Assembly: GCA_045588795.1 (NCBI GenBank)
Contig: JAZNEY010000083.1
Span: 1-15,131, forward strand
DNA from: UMGS1908 sp045588795
GTDB taxonomy: Bacteria; Bacillota; Clostridia; Christensenellales; UBA1242
DNA: 15,131 nucleotides
Direction: 5' to 3'
Shown here: positions 8,183 through 15,114 of the stretch, one piece after another
How the letters are laid out: each line of letters starts with the position of its first letter
Position numbering within the stretch: position 1 is the first letter of the stretch
The notes under the pieces: generated by a model
Database searches by the model: none
Told to the model about the DNA's origin: nothing
Seen by the model: the letters and a program-made list of their open reading frames with translations, nothing else
Made by a program: the position numbers and the translations under genes

Positions 8183-8222
8183 TCAAAAAGCATAATTTTT
8201 GCTAACAACCTTGACTTTTTGA
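8183..8222. repeat. 8-bp inverted repeat in the divergent control region
   Basis: TCAAAAAG (8183-8190) and CTTTTTGA (8215-8222) are exact inverted copies with a 24-bp spacer. The right arm overlaps the -35 box of the 216-aa gene; the left arm lies upstream of promoter B. It could be an operator controlling one or both genes. The arms are A/T-rich, so chance occurrence is quite possible. Confidence 0.25.
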
Positions 8223-8239
8223 GTTCTCTGTGCTATCCT
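8211..8239 (+). promoter_or_regulatory. Promoter of the 216-aa gene
   Basis: TTGACT (8211-8216), a 17-nt spacer and TATCCT (8234-8239) preceded by TGC (extended -10). The start near 8246 gives a short leader of about 25 nt with the SD AGGAG. Its -35 box is about 50 bp from that of promoter B, back to back. Confidence 0.75.
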
Positions 8240-8270
8240 CTATAACACTACAAATTTAGGAGAATGTTTT

Positions 8271-8921
8271 ATGAAACAAAATTGGTCTACACCAATTACC
8301 GAAAAAGAATTTATTAATTTTATCAACCACCAACTTCTAGAGGGCTATTACATTCTTGATGAAGCGAGAGTGAACGGTAAACAATGCGAAAGATATTCAG
8401 ATGACTATGGCAAATATTTTGAGGTTACTATTGATTCATACTATATGGACGAAGATGGCACACCTCATGATGAATTTATAGATTTAAGACTTGGTCAATT
8501 TGGAAGCCTTGACGCTATTCCAAACGCAGATGGTTGCACAATCTCTGTTGCAGATAATTTTGCAAACCTTGAAAGCCTTAATCAGTACAGCGTAAGAGAT
8601 ATTATTGTAATCAACTGGATAAAGTACCTTGCGCAAAGGAATGCAGGCAGAACAAACTCTAGGGGTCAAAGTTATTTCGAGGACCTAACTTCAAGAATTT
8701 CAAGAAGAGTGATGTCTAAAAAGTTATGGCTTGAAAGACAAAAAGAAAGAGAACTTCAAGAGTTTGAAAAACCATATATGCGCACGCTTGGACTTTTAGG
8801 CTCTTCCGCACCATACTCGCCAATGAGCAGATTAAACGACGCCCATAAACAATTAATCAATTTCAATCTTGAAGAACAAAGGGCAGTTTATGAAGAAAAT
8901 AGTGATGAATTTTTTTCTTAA
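8271..8921 (+). CDS. 216-aa protein of unknown function
   Basis: I do not recognise this protein. It is soluble, with no signal peptide or membrane helix. The N-terminal half (about 10-95) looks alpha/beta, with an acidic, Tyr-rich stretch (YSDDYGKYF, YYMDEDG). A hydrophobic helix-like segment at 108-120 (VRDIIVINWIKYL) is too short and too mixed for a confident membrane span. The part from 140 to 168 is a charged helix (RRVMSKKLWLERQKERELQEFEK). The tail is acidic and ends DEFFS, loosely like the DEFF end of giant protein A. ATG at 8271 has the SD AGGAG 8 nt upstream and a clear promoter. It is the only plus-strand gene, divergent from giant gene B and convergent with helD, sharing a bidirectional terminator with the latter. 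A functional link to giant gene B is suggested only by the shared control region. Confidence 0.85.
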   Translation: MKQNWSTPITEKEFINFINHQLLEGYYILDEARVNGKQCERYSDDYGKYFEVTIDSYYMDEDGTPHDEFIDLRLGQFGSLDAIPNADGCTISVADNFANLESLNQYSVRDIIVINWIKYLAQRNAGRTNSRGQSYFEDLTSRISRRVMSKKLWLERQKERELQEFEKPYMRTLGLLGSSAPYSPMSRLNDAHKQLINFNLEEQRAVYEENSDEFFS

Positions 8922-8939
8922 TAGTTAAAATTGTCAAAA

Positions 8940-8980
8940 TAAAAAACACCGAAAGCATTAGTTTTTGCTTTCGGTATTTT
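8940..8980. terminator. Bidirectional terminator between the 216-aa gene and helD
   Basis: ACCGAAAGCA (8948-8957) and TGCTTTCGGT (8966-8975) form a 10-bp perfect stem with an 8-nt loop. T-rich tracts follow on both strands. It lies between the convergent stop codons at 8921 and 8991. Confidence 0.9.
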
Positions 8981-8990
8981 CATTTTAGTT

Positions 8991-11168
8991 TTACAAAATA
9001 AGTGAACTTGGCACTTCATCATAATAAATTCGAAGTGTGTTCATTGCTCTTGTTGATGCAACATAGAACAACTTTTTGTTCTTCTTGTTATAGTTGTCCT
9101 CATTCGCTTTTGGAATTAAAACAACATCAAACTCTAAGCCCTTTGCCATATAAAGTGGCAATACCATTATTTTTGTGTTTACAAAGTCGTTATTTCCATC
9201 AATCATAAAGGTAAATTCTTTGCCAGCTTTTGTTCTTGATAGCGACCTTTGGAACTCCCTGCACTCTTTTGCTGTTTTGAATATTACCGCAACGGTGTTG
9301 TCCTCTGTCTTTAACTCCCTTGCGTGTTTTACAAGTAGACTTTTGTCGCCAAGCGATACATCTTGGTATCTTGTAACTTCTTCACCGTGCCTTTCAAGTT
9401 GGTTTTTGCTTGTTGGTGCTTCAATTCCAACTATTCTGTTTGCAAACTTGTTGATTTCAACCGTACTTCTGTATGTCTTTGTTAGGTATTGTGTCTCAAC
9501 CCTGTTGTTTTGCACCCTGTCCTCACGAAGAACACTTAATATGCTTTCGTAGTTTGAGTAGTTTACAAATGGCATAATAGATTGGTTCAAGTCGCCAAGT
9601 ATGGTGATTTGTGCATTTTTGAATACATTTGAAATAAGTTTGTATTGCACAAGTGAATAATCTTGTGCCTCATCAATTACAACTTGCTTAATTCCTGTTT
9701 GCGAAACTGTTCCTGTTACCCTTTCCTTTAAGTATAAGTATGCCATAACATCTTCGTATGGAATTGTGCTTTTTTCCAGTTGTTCATTTGTGTAGTCAAA
9801 TATCTCTTTCAAATCTTTGATTGATAGTCTTTCTTGCTTGCTTGTTCCAAGTTCGTTGTAGATTGTTTGCACTCTTTCAATGAACTTGTTTAAATCACTG
9901 TAAAGTTCGGTGTAAATTGCTTTCGCTCTTATCTTTTTGAGGTTTGCTTTTAATAGTTTCTCAAGTTTGTTTTTGCCTTTTGCATTCTTTACAAGTCTGA
10001 CACTTGCAATTGATAATACTTTTTCTGCAACAAGTTTTGCTTGCTCATAAATTCGCATTGTTGAGTTTGATAGGTTGTTGTCAACAAATCTTATCAAGAA
10101 CTCGCTGTTTGCCATTATCTCGCCATCAATTTCAATGTCTTTCTCAATTCCAAGCAGTTTGTATTTTGTTTCCTCTAAAAAGTTTTCAAGTAGTTTAATG
10201 TAGCCCGGCCAGAATTTAAAGCGAATTGATTTATAAAATGGTGTCTTTTCATTTAAGAAAAGTTCTTCGTAAATCTCATTCATATTGCTTTTTATCTTGA
10301 ACTCACGAGTGTACGCTTGAACATAATCATAGAATGTTGTCTGATAAACATTATCCTCTCCCATCTGTGGAAGTACATCACTTATGTAATCACTGAATGC
10401 CTCATTTGGCGACAAAATAAGCATATTTGTCTTGTTCAAGTTCTCTTTATCTGCATACAATAAATACGCAATTCTGTGAAGTGCAACAGAAGTTTTTCCC
10501 GAGCCTGCTGGTCCTTGTACCGCCAAAATATCAATATCTTGCTTACGGATAATCTTGTTCTGCTCTTTTTGAATGGTCGCAACAATGTTACGCATTTTGG
10601 TCGAGCCGGCAGTAGATAACAATTTACTCAAAACGCCATCAACAACTTGGGTGTTTGTGTCAAAAATTTCAACAATTCTGTCGCCCTCAATCTTGAACTG
10701 CCTTTTAAGTCTTATTGTTCCGTTTACAACCGTTCCATCTGGAAGTGTGTAACTAGCTTCCCCTATTTCCGCATCATAAAATGGGCTACAAATTGGAGCA
10801 CGCCAGTCATATACATAAAACTCTGAGCCATCTTTTAGGCTTGCAATTCCAAGATATACCGGAATTACTTCTGTTCCATCATCAAAATCTATTCTTGCAA
10901 AATAAGCACTGCCTTGCATTCTGCGATATGCCTTTAATGTCTTATCGCTTTGCAAAACTCCTCTGTTCAACTGCCTTACACTTTCGTGTATGTTAATCCA
11001 GTCATCAGCCTCTGTACTGCCCTCTTCCCAAATGTATTTCATTGCAACTTTTATGTCGCTTTCAATTTGGTCCTTTGCGAGTTCCTTTTTCTCAATCTCT
11101 TTGTTTAGTACATAAAGCACCGATTTTAAATAATCCATTTCCGCTCTGTGTTCTTGTTTTGAAATCAT
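8991..11168 (-). CDS. helD: HelD-like superfamily 1 ATPase (RNA polymerase recycling factor)
   Basis: A 725-aa UvrD/Rep-like ATPase of the HelD family, which in Bacillus binds RNA polymerase and uses ATP to release stalled or DNA-bound enzyme. Visible motifs, numbered from the chosen start: an N-terminal coiled coil (about 5-60), the family signature YVYDWRAPICSPFYD (118-132), Walker A GPAGSGKTS (219-227), DEAQD (Walker B, 499-503), motif III GDLNQS (525-530), motif IV TYRST (565-569), motif V AKGLEFDVV (675-683) and motif VI YVASTRA (702-708). All key residues are present and the length fits the family. An ATG 6 codons upstream (11186) is in frame but lacks an SD. The ATG at 11168 has GGGAG about 11 nt upstream, somewhat far but better. 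It is monocistronic, with its own promoter and a terminator shared with the convergent 216-aa gene. DNA repair helicases of the UvrD family are less likely because of the DWRAP signature. Confidence 0.93.
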   Translation of the reverse strand: MISKQEHRAEMDYLKSVLYVLNKEIEKKELAKDQIESDIKVAMKYIWEEGSTEADDWINIHESVRQLNRGVLQSDKTLKAYRRMQGSAYFARIDFDDGTEVIPVYLGIASLKDGSEFYVYDWRAPICSPFYDAEIGEASYTLPDGTVVNGTIRLKRQFKIEGDRIVEIFDTNTQVVDGVLSKLLSTAGSTKMRNIVATIQKEQNKIIRKQDIDILAVQGPAGSGKTSVALHRIAYLLYADKENLNKTNMLILSPNEAFSDYISDVLPQMGEDNVYQTTFYDYVQAYTREFKIKSNMNEIYEELFLNEKTPFYKSIRFKFWPGYIKLLENFLEETKYKLLGIEKDIEIDGEIMANSEFLIRFVDNNLSNSTMRIYEQAKLVAEKVLSIASVRLVKNAKGKNKLEKLLKANLKKIRAKAIYTELYSDLNKFIERVQTIYNELGTSKQERLSIKDLKEIFDYTNEQLEKSTIPYEDVMAYLYLKERVTGTVSQTGIKQVVIDEAQDYSLVQYKLISNVFKNAQITILGDLNQSIMPFVNYSNYESILSVLREDRVQNNRVETQYLTKTYRSTVEINKFANRIVGIEAPTSKNQLERHGEEVTRYQDVSLGDKSLLVKHARELKTEDNTVAVIFKTAKECREFQRSLSRTKAGKEFTFMIDGNNDFVNTKIMVLPLYMAKGLEFDVVLIPKANEDNYNKKNKKLFYVASTRAMNTLRIYYDEVPSSLIL

Positions 11169-11234
11169 AAAAGTTGTTTCTCCCATTTTTTATCGTTGAT
11201 AACTAAAGCAATACGCCCCACTATCTTTTATGTT

Positions 11235-11264
11235 ATTTTACCACATTAGTTGTATTAGTTGCAA
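11235..11264 (-). promoter_or_regulatory. Promoter of helD
   Basis: The minus strand shows TTGCAA (11259-11264), an 18-nt spacer and TAAAAT (11235-11240) with TGG in front (extended -10). The leader to the start at 11168 is about 60 nt. Confidence 0.65.
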
Positions 11265-11324
11265 ACACTTTTTCGCATATTATAACATATATTATTTTGA
11301 ATTTTTTTGGCGAATTTCATACAT

Positions 11325-11361
11325 AAAAAACAGACCGGGAGAAAGTTCTCTCAGTCTGTTT
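11325..11361. terminator. Terminator of the PnuC-like transporter gene
   Basis: ACAGACTGAGAGA and TCTCCCGGTCTGT on the minus strand pair over 13 positions with one mismatch and one G-T, around a short loop. A T-tract follows (complement of 11325-11330). It lies about 16 nt past the stop codon at 11377. Confidence 0.85.
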
Positions 11362-11376
11362 GTTTTCCTTGATTTT

Positions 11377-12462
11377 TTATAGTTCTTTGCAAGTCATTTT
11401 TTTGTATGTTCGTTTGAGTTTTACAATCTTTTTTATGTCTACATTTCTTTTTGCAAGGAAAACCCCGCCATTTTTGTGTTTGTTTTTGTATAAAATATTC
11501 CAAATGTATATGCCATTAAAGTTGTTTGAAAGTGTCGCCATAAATGAAATCATTGTTGGAAGAAGTGCAAGCGATAATCCCGCACCGCTTGTGAATATCT
11601 GACACCCCCAAAGGGCAATTCCTCCAATATTGCACATCATATAGAAAAACCAAGTTTCAAAAAACCTTTTGTTTCTTGCAAGGTCGCCAACTATACAGCC
11701 CGATATACTTACCGCATTAAATAGTGCAAATTGTTGTTTTAATCCAAATCTTAAAAGTGCCCAAACCGAACCAATTATTCCAAGTGCAAGCGATACATAT
11801 TTTAAAAGTTCAACACCATTCATTTTGTTGACCGTGTCAGCAGTGCCATCTTCAGCGTTCTTTCCCCAATTGATATAGCCAATTATTCCAAGAGGTATAT
11901 ATAATAGCACATTAATTAATACTTCACCCCAAACTTTTTGGTAAATTGCTATCGCTACATATACAAGCATACTGACAGTGGACAAAATCAATCCAAACCT
12001 TATACCCTTTGCAACCAAATTGTTTGCTGTCATACATAGCCATAAATTCATAACACTTGTTACTAACAGCAAAATATCAATTGTTTTCATCTCTGTGAAA
12101 ATTGGTACAAGTATTAGGCACAATAACCCAAGCACAAAAAATGTTGGATACCAAAAAAATTCAAACTTCCCAGTCTTTCGCATTAAATATTCAAGCGACT
12201 CTGACTGAATCTTTCTTGTTGCTTCACGACTCATACTCATTTTGCCATTTGCTGATGAACTTTTGATTGCACCATCATAGTTGGTCTTTGAGACAAACTC
12301 TGACCTGTGGTCGCCAGTCGTGTCAATCTTCTTCCTTTTTACATCAACAACCAATCCGCTTAACTGCCTTTCACCTTTTGCTCCAACTGAAACAGTGTTT
12401 CTGCTGGTCGGAAGATTATGCTTTTTCTTGTAGTCTCTTCCATCAAATGGAGTTTGCACCAT
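11377..12462 (-). CDS. pnuC: PnuC-family membrane transporter with N-terminal extension
   Basis: A 361-aa membrane protein. Residues 100-325 hold about seven to eight hydrophobic spans (near 102-121, 126-145, 153-173, 178-199, 222-238, 244-259, 269-287, 294-324). PnuC-like patterns are GEVLINVLLYIPLGIIGYINW (179-199) and the RNKR...W...CNIGGIALW segment (263-285). Family members are facilitators for nicotinamide riboside or related vitamins (riboflavin, thiamin, deoxynucleosides), trapped by phosphorylation inside the cell. The substrate here cannot be told from sequence, since no kinase gene or riboswitch is nearby. Usual members are about 200-260 aa. Here a hydrophilic, Lys/Ser-rich N-terminal part of about 95 residues precedes the first span, with no recognisable domain, and the C-tail is strongly basic. 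The start has a strong SD (AGGAGG, 9 nt upstream), so the extension is probably real. The gene has its own promoter and terminator. The family call rests on motifs read by eye. Confidence 0.75.
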   Translation of the reverse strand: MVQTPFDGRDYKKKHNLPTSRNTVSVGAKGERQLSGLVVDVKRKKIDTTGDHRSEFVSKTNYDGAIKSSSANGKMSMSREATRKIQSESLEYLMRKTGKFEFFWYPTFFVLGLLCLILVPIFTEMKTIDILLLVTSVMNLWLCMTANNLVAKGIRFGLILSTVSMLVYVAIAIYQKVWGEVLINVLLYIPLGIIGYINWGKNAEDGTADTVNKMNGVELLKYVSLALGIIGSVWALLRFGLKQQFALFNAVSISGCIVGDLARNKRFFETWFFYMMCNIGGIALWGCQIFTSGAGLSLALLPTMISFMATLSNNFNGIYIWNILYKNKHKNGGVFLAKRNVDIKKIVKLKRTYKKMTCKEL

Positions 12463-12500
12463 TACTGCTTGCCTCCTATATATTCAATAGTCGCCCTATT

Positions 12501-12529
12501 ATTATACCAATTATTATAATTTATTTCAT
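12501..12529 (-). promoter_or_regulatory. Promoter of the PnuC-like gene
   Basis: The minus strand shows ATGAAA (12524-12529), a 17-nt spacer and TATAAT (12501-12506) preceded by TGG (extended -10). It begins directly after the terminator of the upstream operon and gives a leader of about 35 nt. No vitamin-sensing riboswitch fits in such a short leader. Confidence 0.75.
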
Positions 12530-12568
12530 AAAAAAATCAAAGCAATTTTTCACCGCTTTGATTTTTTT
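12530..12568. terminator. Terminator of the three-gene operon
   Basis: A 14-bp perfect inverted repeat (12530-12543 with 12555-12568, core ATCAAAGC) has an 11-nt loop and seven A/T at each outer end. It lies 8 nt past the stop codon at 12577 and can work on both strands. Confidence 0.85.
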
Positions 12569-12576
12569 GTTTGTTT

Positions 12577-14253
12577 TTACATTCCAAGAGTAGGTGCCTG
12601 ACCTTGTTGTTGCATCGTTGTTGTTCTATTTCTTTGCTGTGAAATCTCTCTCCTAACTTCTTCTTGCGCTTTCTCTTTTACTGGTTTTTGAGCAATCAAT
12701 GCTTGGTTAACAGCCTTTTCTTTTTCTGGGTCACCTTTTGCCGCCCTTCTTGCATCGGCCTGTAATTTCGTGATATAATACTGATTTCTTGTTTGACCGG
12801 ATTTTAACTTAACAGTTCCTGTAACCCTTGTAAGATGTTGAATCGATTCAGGCGATAGCGTTCCTATTACTTCTGGATTAACTGCAATTAATCTTTCAAG
12901 GTTGTTTGCAACCATATTTGATTTGCCATCGGGTTTTACTCCGGCAAGTTTTATGATTTCTTGGTTGCGTTTAAGCGATAGGTCAACCTTTCCATTTGCA
13001 TCTTTTACCCAAGTAACACCAACTGGTGCTGTCTCTATTTGACTTTGAGCAACTTTCGCTTTACGCTTGATAGCCTTTGCTGGTGCAGAAGATATTTGTC
13101 TTGACACCAATCTATCCGCCGTGCCTAGTTGTATGCCCATATCCATTGAAATCGCTTTTGCTGCTCTAATTTTATCTTGCGCTATTTCCTCATTTGTTTT
13201 ACCACCCAACCCTTGCGTTGCTGTTGGAGCATCTATAACTCTCTTCTTCTCTTCTTTTGGAGTCTCTTTTTCAGTATTAGTTGCGGTTTGGTTTCCTTTT
13301 TTAACTTCTTCACCAGTCTCCACAACTTTTTGTTCTCCTACGACAGTTGGTTCTTCTGATTGCTTAGCAGGTTCTTCCTTCTTAACCTCTGGTTGTTGAG
13401 CAGGTTTCTCTTCCTCAACCTTTGGTTGTTGTGGCGTTTCTGGTTGTTGAGTAGGTTCTTCCTTCTTAACCTCTGGTTGCTTTTGTGTTTCCGGTTGCTT
13501 AGCAGGTTCTTCCTTCTTAACCTCTGGTTGTTGAGCAGGTTTCTCTTCCTTTTTCTCCTCTTCCACAACTTCTTCTACAACCTCTTCTTCAACCTCTTCT
13601 TCTACTTCTTCCTCTTCTACAACTTCTTCTGGCTGTTTTTCCTCTGGATGTTGAGTAGGTGTCTCTTCCGCTATCTGTGGTTGTTTATTTTCTGGTTGTT
13701 CAGATTTCTTTTCCTCAGCCTTTGGTTGCTTTGGCGTTTCTGGTGGTTTATTCTCTGGTTGCGGATTAGTATTGGTTGCTGTACTTCCTGGATTTGTGTT
13801 TGTTGGTTGCTGATTGGCATTCGTTGGTTGCTGATTGGTATTCGTTGGTGATTGTGCCTGCCCTTGCTGCTCGGATTGTTGTTGCAACTGTTTTAACCAC
13901 GCAAGATCATTCTTCTTTTGGTGAATTTTTTTCTCTGCTCTTGCAATTTCAATTTGAGATGCCCTTACCTGTCTTTGACCAACTCTTGCACGATATCTTG
14001 CAAATTCAAAATTTCTTTTAGCAGTTTTTAGTTTTTTGTGGAAAAGAACAAAACCAATTATTTTTACAATCCAACCAGCCTCTTTCGTCCTACCCTCTAA
14101 ATCTCTTATAATTTCTTGCTGATACATCTGCTCATCTCGGGCATCTTCAATTTGAATTTGCTCAATGTTTACATCGTGCTCATAGCCAATTTTCTCTGTT
14201 TGCAGATAGTGAATTTCACTTTCTAACTTTGCTATTTCATTCTTATATGGCAT
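12577..14253 (-). CDS. 558-aa coiled-coil protein with Pro/Glu-rich repeat linker
   Basis: Function unknown. Residues 1-55 and 72-128 are charged coiled-coil helices flanking a short hydrophobic patch, GWIVKIIGFVLF (60-71). That patch is too short for a normal span but could dip into a membrane or pack in a helical hairpin. Residues about 130-345 are low complexity: first PTNTNQQ-type heptads (136-155), then Pro/Glu/Lys/Gln blocks, an almost pure Glu/Val tract (209-232), and repeats of QPEVKKEEPA (242-300). Residues 350-558 are basic and mostly helical, with a segment at 408-430 (APVGVTWVKDANGKVDLSL) that looks beta-like; no known domain was recognised. The C-terminus is Gln-rich. There is no signal peptide. 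The start has the SD AAAGGAG 9 nt upstream and lies 14 nt after the stop of the 135-aa gene, so it is the last gene of an operon. The build of a coiled coil, disordered linker and basic end suits an adaptor or scaffold, which is inference only. Confidence 0.88.
   Translation of the reverse strand: MPYKNEIAKLESEIHYLQTEKIGYEHDVNIEQIQIEDARDEQMYQQEIIRDLEGRTKEAGWIVKIIGFVLFHKKLKTAKRNFEFARYRARVGQRQVRASQIEIARAEKKIHQKKNDLAWLKQLQQQSEQQGQAQSPTNTNQQPTNANQQPTNTNPGSTATNTNPQPENKPPETPKQPKAEEKKSEQPENKQPQIAEETPTQHPEEKQPEEVVEEEEVEEEVEEEVVEEVVEEEKKEEKPAQQPEVKKEEPAKQPETQKQPEVKKEEPTQQPETPQQPKVEEEKPAQQPEVKKEEPAKQSEEPTVVGEQKVVETGEEVKKGNQTATNTEKETPKEEKKRVIDAPTATQGLGGKTNEEIAQDKIRAAKAISMDMGIQLGTADRLVSRQISSAPAKAIKRKAKVAQSQIETAPVGVTWVKDANGKVDLSLKRNQEIIKLAGVKPDGKSNMVANNLERLIAVNPEVIGTLSPESIQHLTRVTGTVKLKSGQTRNQYYITKLQADARRAAKGDPEKEKAVNQALIAQKPVKEKAQEEVRREISQQRNRTTTMQQQGQAPTLGM
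13353..13536 (-). repeat. Degenerate in-frame repeats encoding QPEVKKEEPA-type units
   Basis: The plus strand repeats the motif TTCTTCCTTCTTAACCTCTG, spaced irregularly, at about 13374, 13457 and 13507, with related copies between them (TTTCTCTTCCTCAACCTTTG). These encode QPEVKKEEPAKQ and variants in the linker of the 558-aa protein. All copies stay in frame, so expansion or contraction can occur without breaking the gene. Confidence 0.8.
13786..13848 (-). repeat. 21-bp tandem repeat encoding PTNTNQQ heptads
   Basis: About three copies of a 21-bp unit encode PTNTNQQ, PTNANQQ and PTNTNPG (residues 136-156 of the 558-aa protein). The copies differ by only a few bases, which suggests recent slippage or recombination. 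Confidence 0.8.
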
Positions 14254-14267
14254 AAAATTTTTCTCCT

Positions 14268-14675
14268 TTAAAACCCTACATCGTAGTATTCTTGGACATA
14301 ACTTTCAATAATTTGAGCATCGGTTTCAGTTGAACCTCTTTGCCTTGCTTCTGAAAGATAGTCTTCTGCGCTTGGTCTGTTGTAATATTTTTCCCTGCGT
14401 TCTCTCGCTCTTCTAAGTTCCTCTTCGGTCTTTCTTACAGGAATAAAACATTCTACTCTTTGTCCATCCGGAGTCTTCTTTATAACCTTTCTGAATCCCA
14501 ACTCTCTGTAATTTTCTCTTACATAAGCAGCATTTTCTGGGTCCTCTTGCTCAAAAGCCTCCCACTCTTCTATCGCAATCAAATCTCTTTGTCTTGCAAT
14601 TTTTTGTTGAATTTGACTTTCAATATCTTCTTCAAACTCTACTCCATCTGAATTTATGTCTTGATAATCGCTCAT
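14268..14675 (-). CDS. 135-aa acidic protein, related to the 121-aa neighbour
   Basis: Function unknown; small, soluble and charged. Residues 15-60 are acidic helices (EEWEAFEQEDPEN). From residue 61 a beta-like piece (FRKVIKKTPDGQRVECFIP, 61-79) is followed by a very basic helix (about 83-97, RRARERREKYY) and a C-terminal helix pair (YLSEARQRG... IIESYVQEYY, 106-131). The part from 61 on aligns with residues 42-112 of the 121-aa protein with a single one-residue gap. The start has the SD AAAGGAG close upstream. It is the middle gene of the operon, 32 nt after the 121-aa gene and 14 nt before the 558-aa gene, so the three are almost certainly co-transcribed. Confidence 0.85.
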   Translation of the reverse strand: MSDYQDINSDGVEFEEDIESQIQQKIARQRDLIAIEEWEAFEQEDPENAAYVRENYRELGFRKVIKKTPDGQRVECFIPVRKTEEELRRARERREKYYNRPSAEDYLSEARQRGSTETDAQIIESYVQEYYDVGF

Positions 14676-14707
14676 TTCATTTTCTCTCCTTTATTTTATT
14701 TAACTAC

Positions 14708-15073
14708 CTAGTCCTCAATCTTTCCATTTTGCATAATTTGCTCAACCATTGCAATATAGTCTTTTATTATATCCTCAGCGCTTTCGCCAGTCCTTGCTAC
14801 TTCTGCCTCTATATACTCTTTGGTGAGTTCTGGAAGAGAATCTAATGCCGCCCTTTTCATTAATTCATCTTTTATTTCATCACCATCCGAACTTGGTACA
14901 AATAAGACATCTTGTTGCTCTCCGTTCTCACCCTCAACAACCATATTCACTCCTGCCCAGTCTCCTGCAAGATTCTCTTCCGCACCCGGCCAAATCTCTT
15001 CATCTATTTCACGAAACTCTTCATCCAGTTTAAACTTTTCTATGTCGTATAAACTTATTTTCTCTACTGCCAA
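14708..15073 (-). CDS. 121-aa acidic protein with TTG start
   Basis: Function unknown; strongly acidic and soluble. The start codon is TTG, supported by a very good SD GGAGGGG 7 nt upstream (15081-15087); no ATG lies near it in frame. Residues 1-30 are helical and charged (KFKLDEEFREIDEEIWPG). Residues 42-60 form a beta-like piece ending LFVP, then a helix and a C-terminal pair of helices with YIEA (87-90) and IIKDYI (102-107). From residue 42 on it resembles the 135-aa protein next door: the distance from the Pro of F(V/I)P to the conserved Tyr is 27 residues in both. It is the first gene of the three-gene operon, just downstream of a -10 element. A DNA- or protein-binding role is possible but not shown. 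Confidence 0.85.
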   Translation of the reverse strand: MAVEKISLYDIEKFKLDEEFREIDEEIWPGAEENLAGDWAGVNMVVEGENGEQQDVLFVPSSDGDEIKDELMKRAALDSLPELTKEYIEAEVARTGESAEDIIKDYIAMVEQIMQNGKIED

Positions 15074-15080
15074 AATAAAT

Positions 15081-15087
15081 CCCCTCC
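15081..15087 (-). promoter_or_regulatory. SD supporting a TTG start
   Basis: The minus strand reads GGAGGGG, 7 nt before TTG at 15073. The strength and position of this SD decide for the TTG codon over any later ATG (the next is at residue 44, in the middle of the conserved part). Confidence 0.75.
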
Positions 15088-15108
15088 AATTTATATTTTG
15101 TTTTCTTA

Positions 15109-15114
15109 ATTATA
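15109..15114 (-). promoter_or_regulatory. -10 element of the three-gene operon promoter
   Basis: The minus strand reads TATAAT preceded by TGT (extended -10). Exactly 17 nt remain before the window ends, so the -35 box would lie just outside. The leader to the TTG start is about 30 nt. Confidence 0.6.

Noticed and set aside
8484..8669. Minus-strand open frame inside the 216-aa gene
   Set aside because: It has no SD or promoter; the plus-strand gene has both, along with a terminator.
11187..11324. Gap before helD checked for a riboswitch or small gene
   Set aside because: It holds the promoter and a short leader only; no stable structured element or SD-led frame was seen.
12463..12529. Possible vitamin-sensing riboswitch before the PnuC-like gene
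   Set aside because: The leader is only about 35 nt, too short for known thiamin, riboflavin or NAD-related riboswitches.
13370..13530. Repeated 20-bp motif that at first looks like a CRISPR array
   Set aside because: The copies are irregularly spaced, degenerate and translate in frame to QPEVKKEEPA units; there are no unique spacers of constant length and no cas genes.
13338..13568. Minus-strand open frame with RRKNLLNNQ-type repeats
   Set aside because: It is a frame-shifted reading of the repeat linker in the 558-aa gene, with no SD and fully inside a better gene.
13360..13851. Long plus-strand open frame (163 codons) rich in Leu, Phe and Trp
   Set aside because: It is the mirror of the Glu/Lys/Gln/Pro repeat linker of the 558-aa gene; low-complexity codons leave the opposite strand open. 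It has no SD or promoter.
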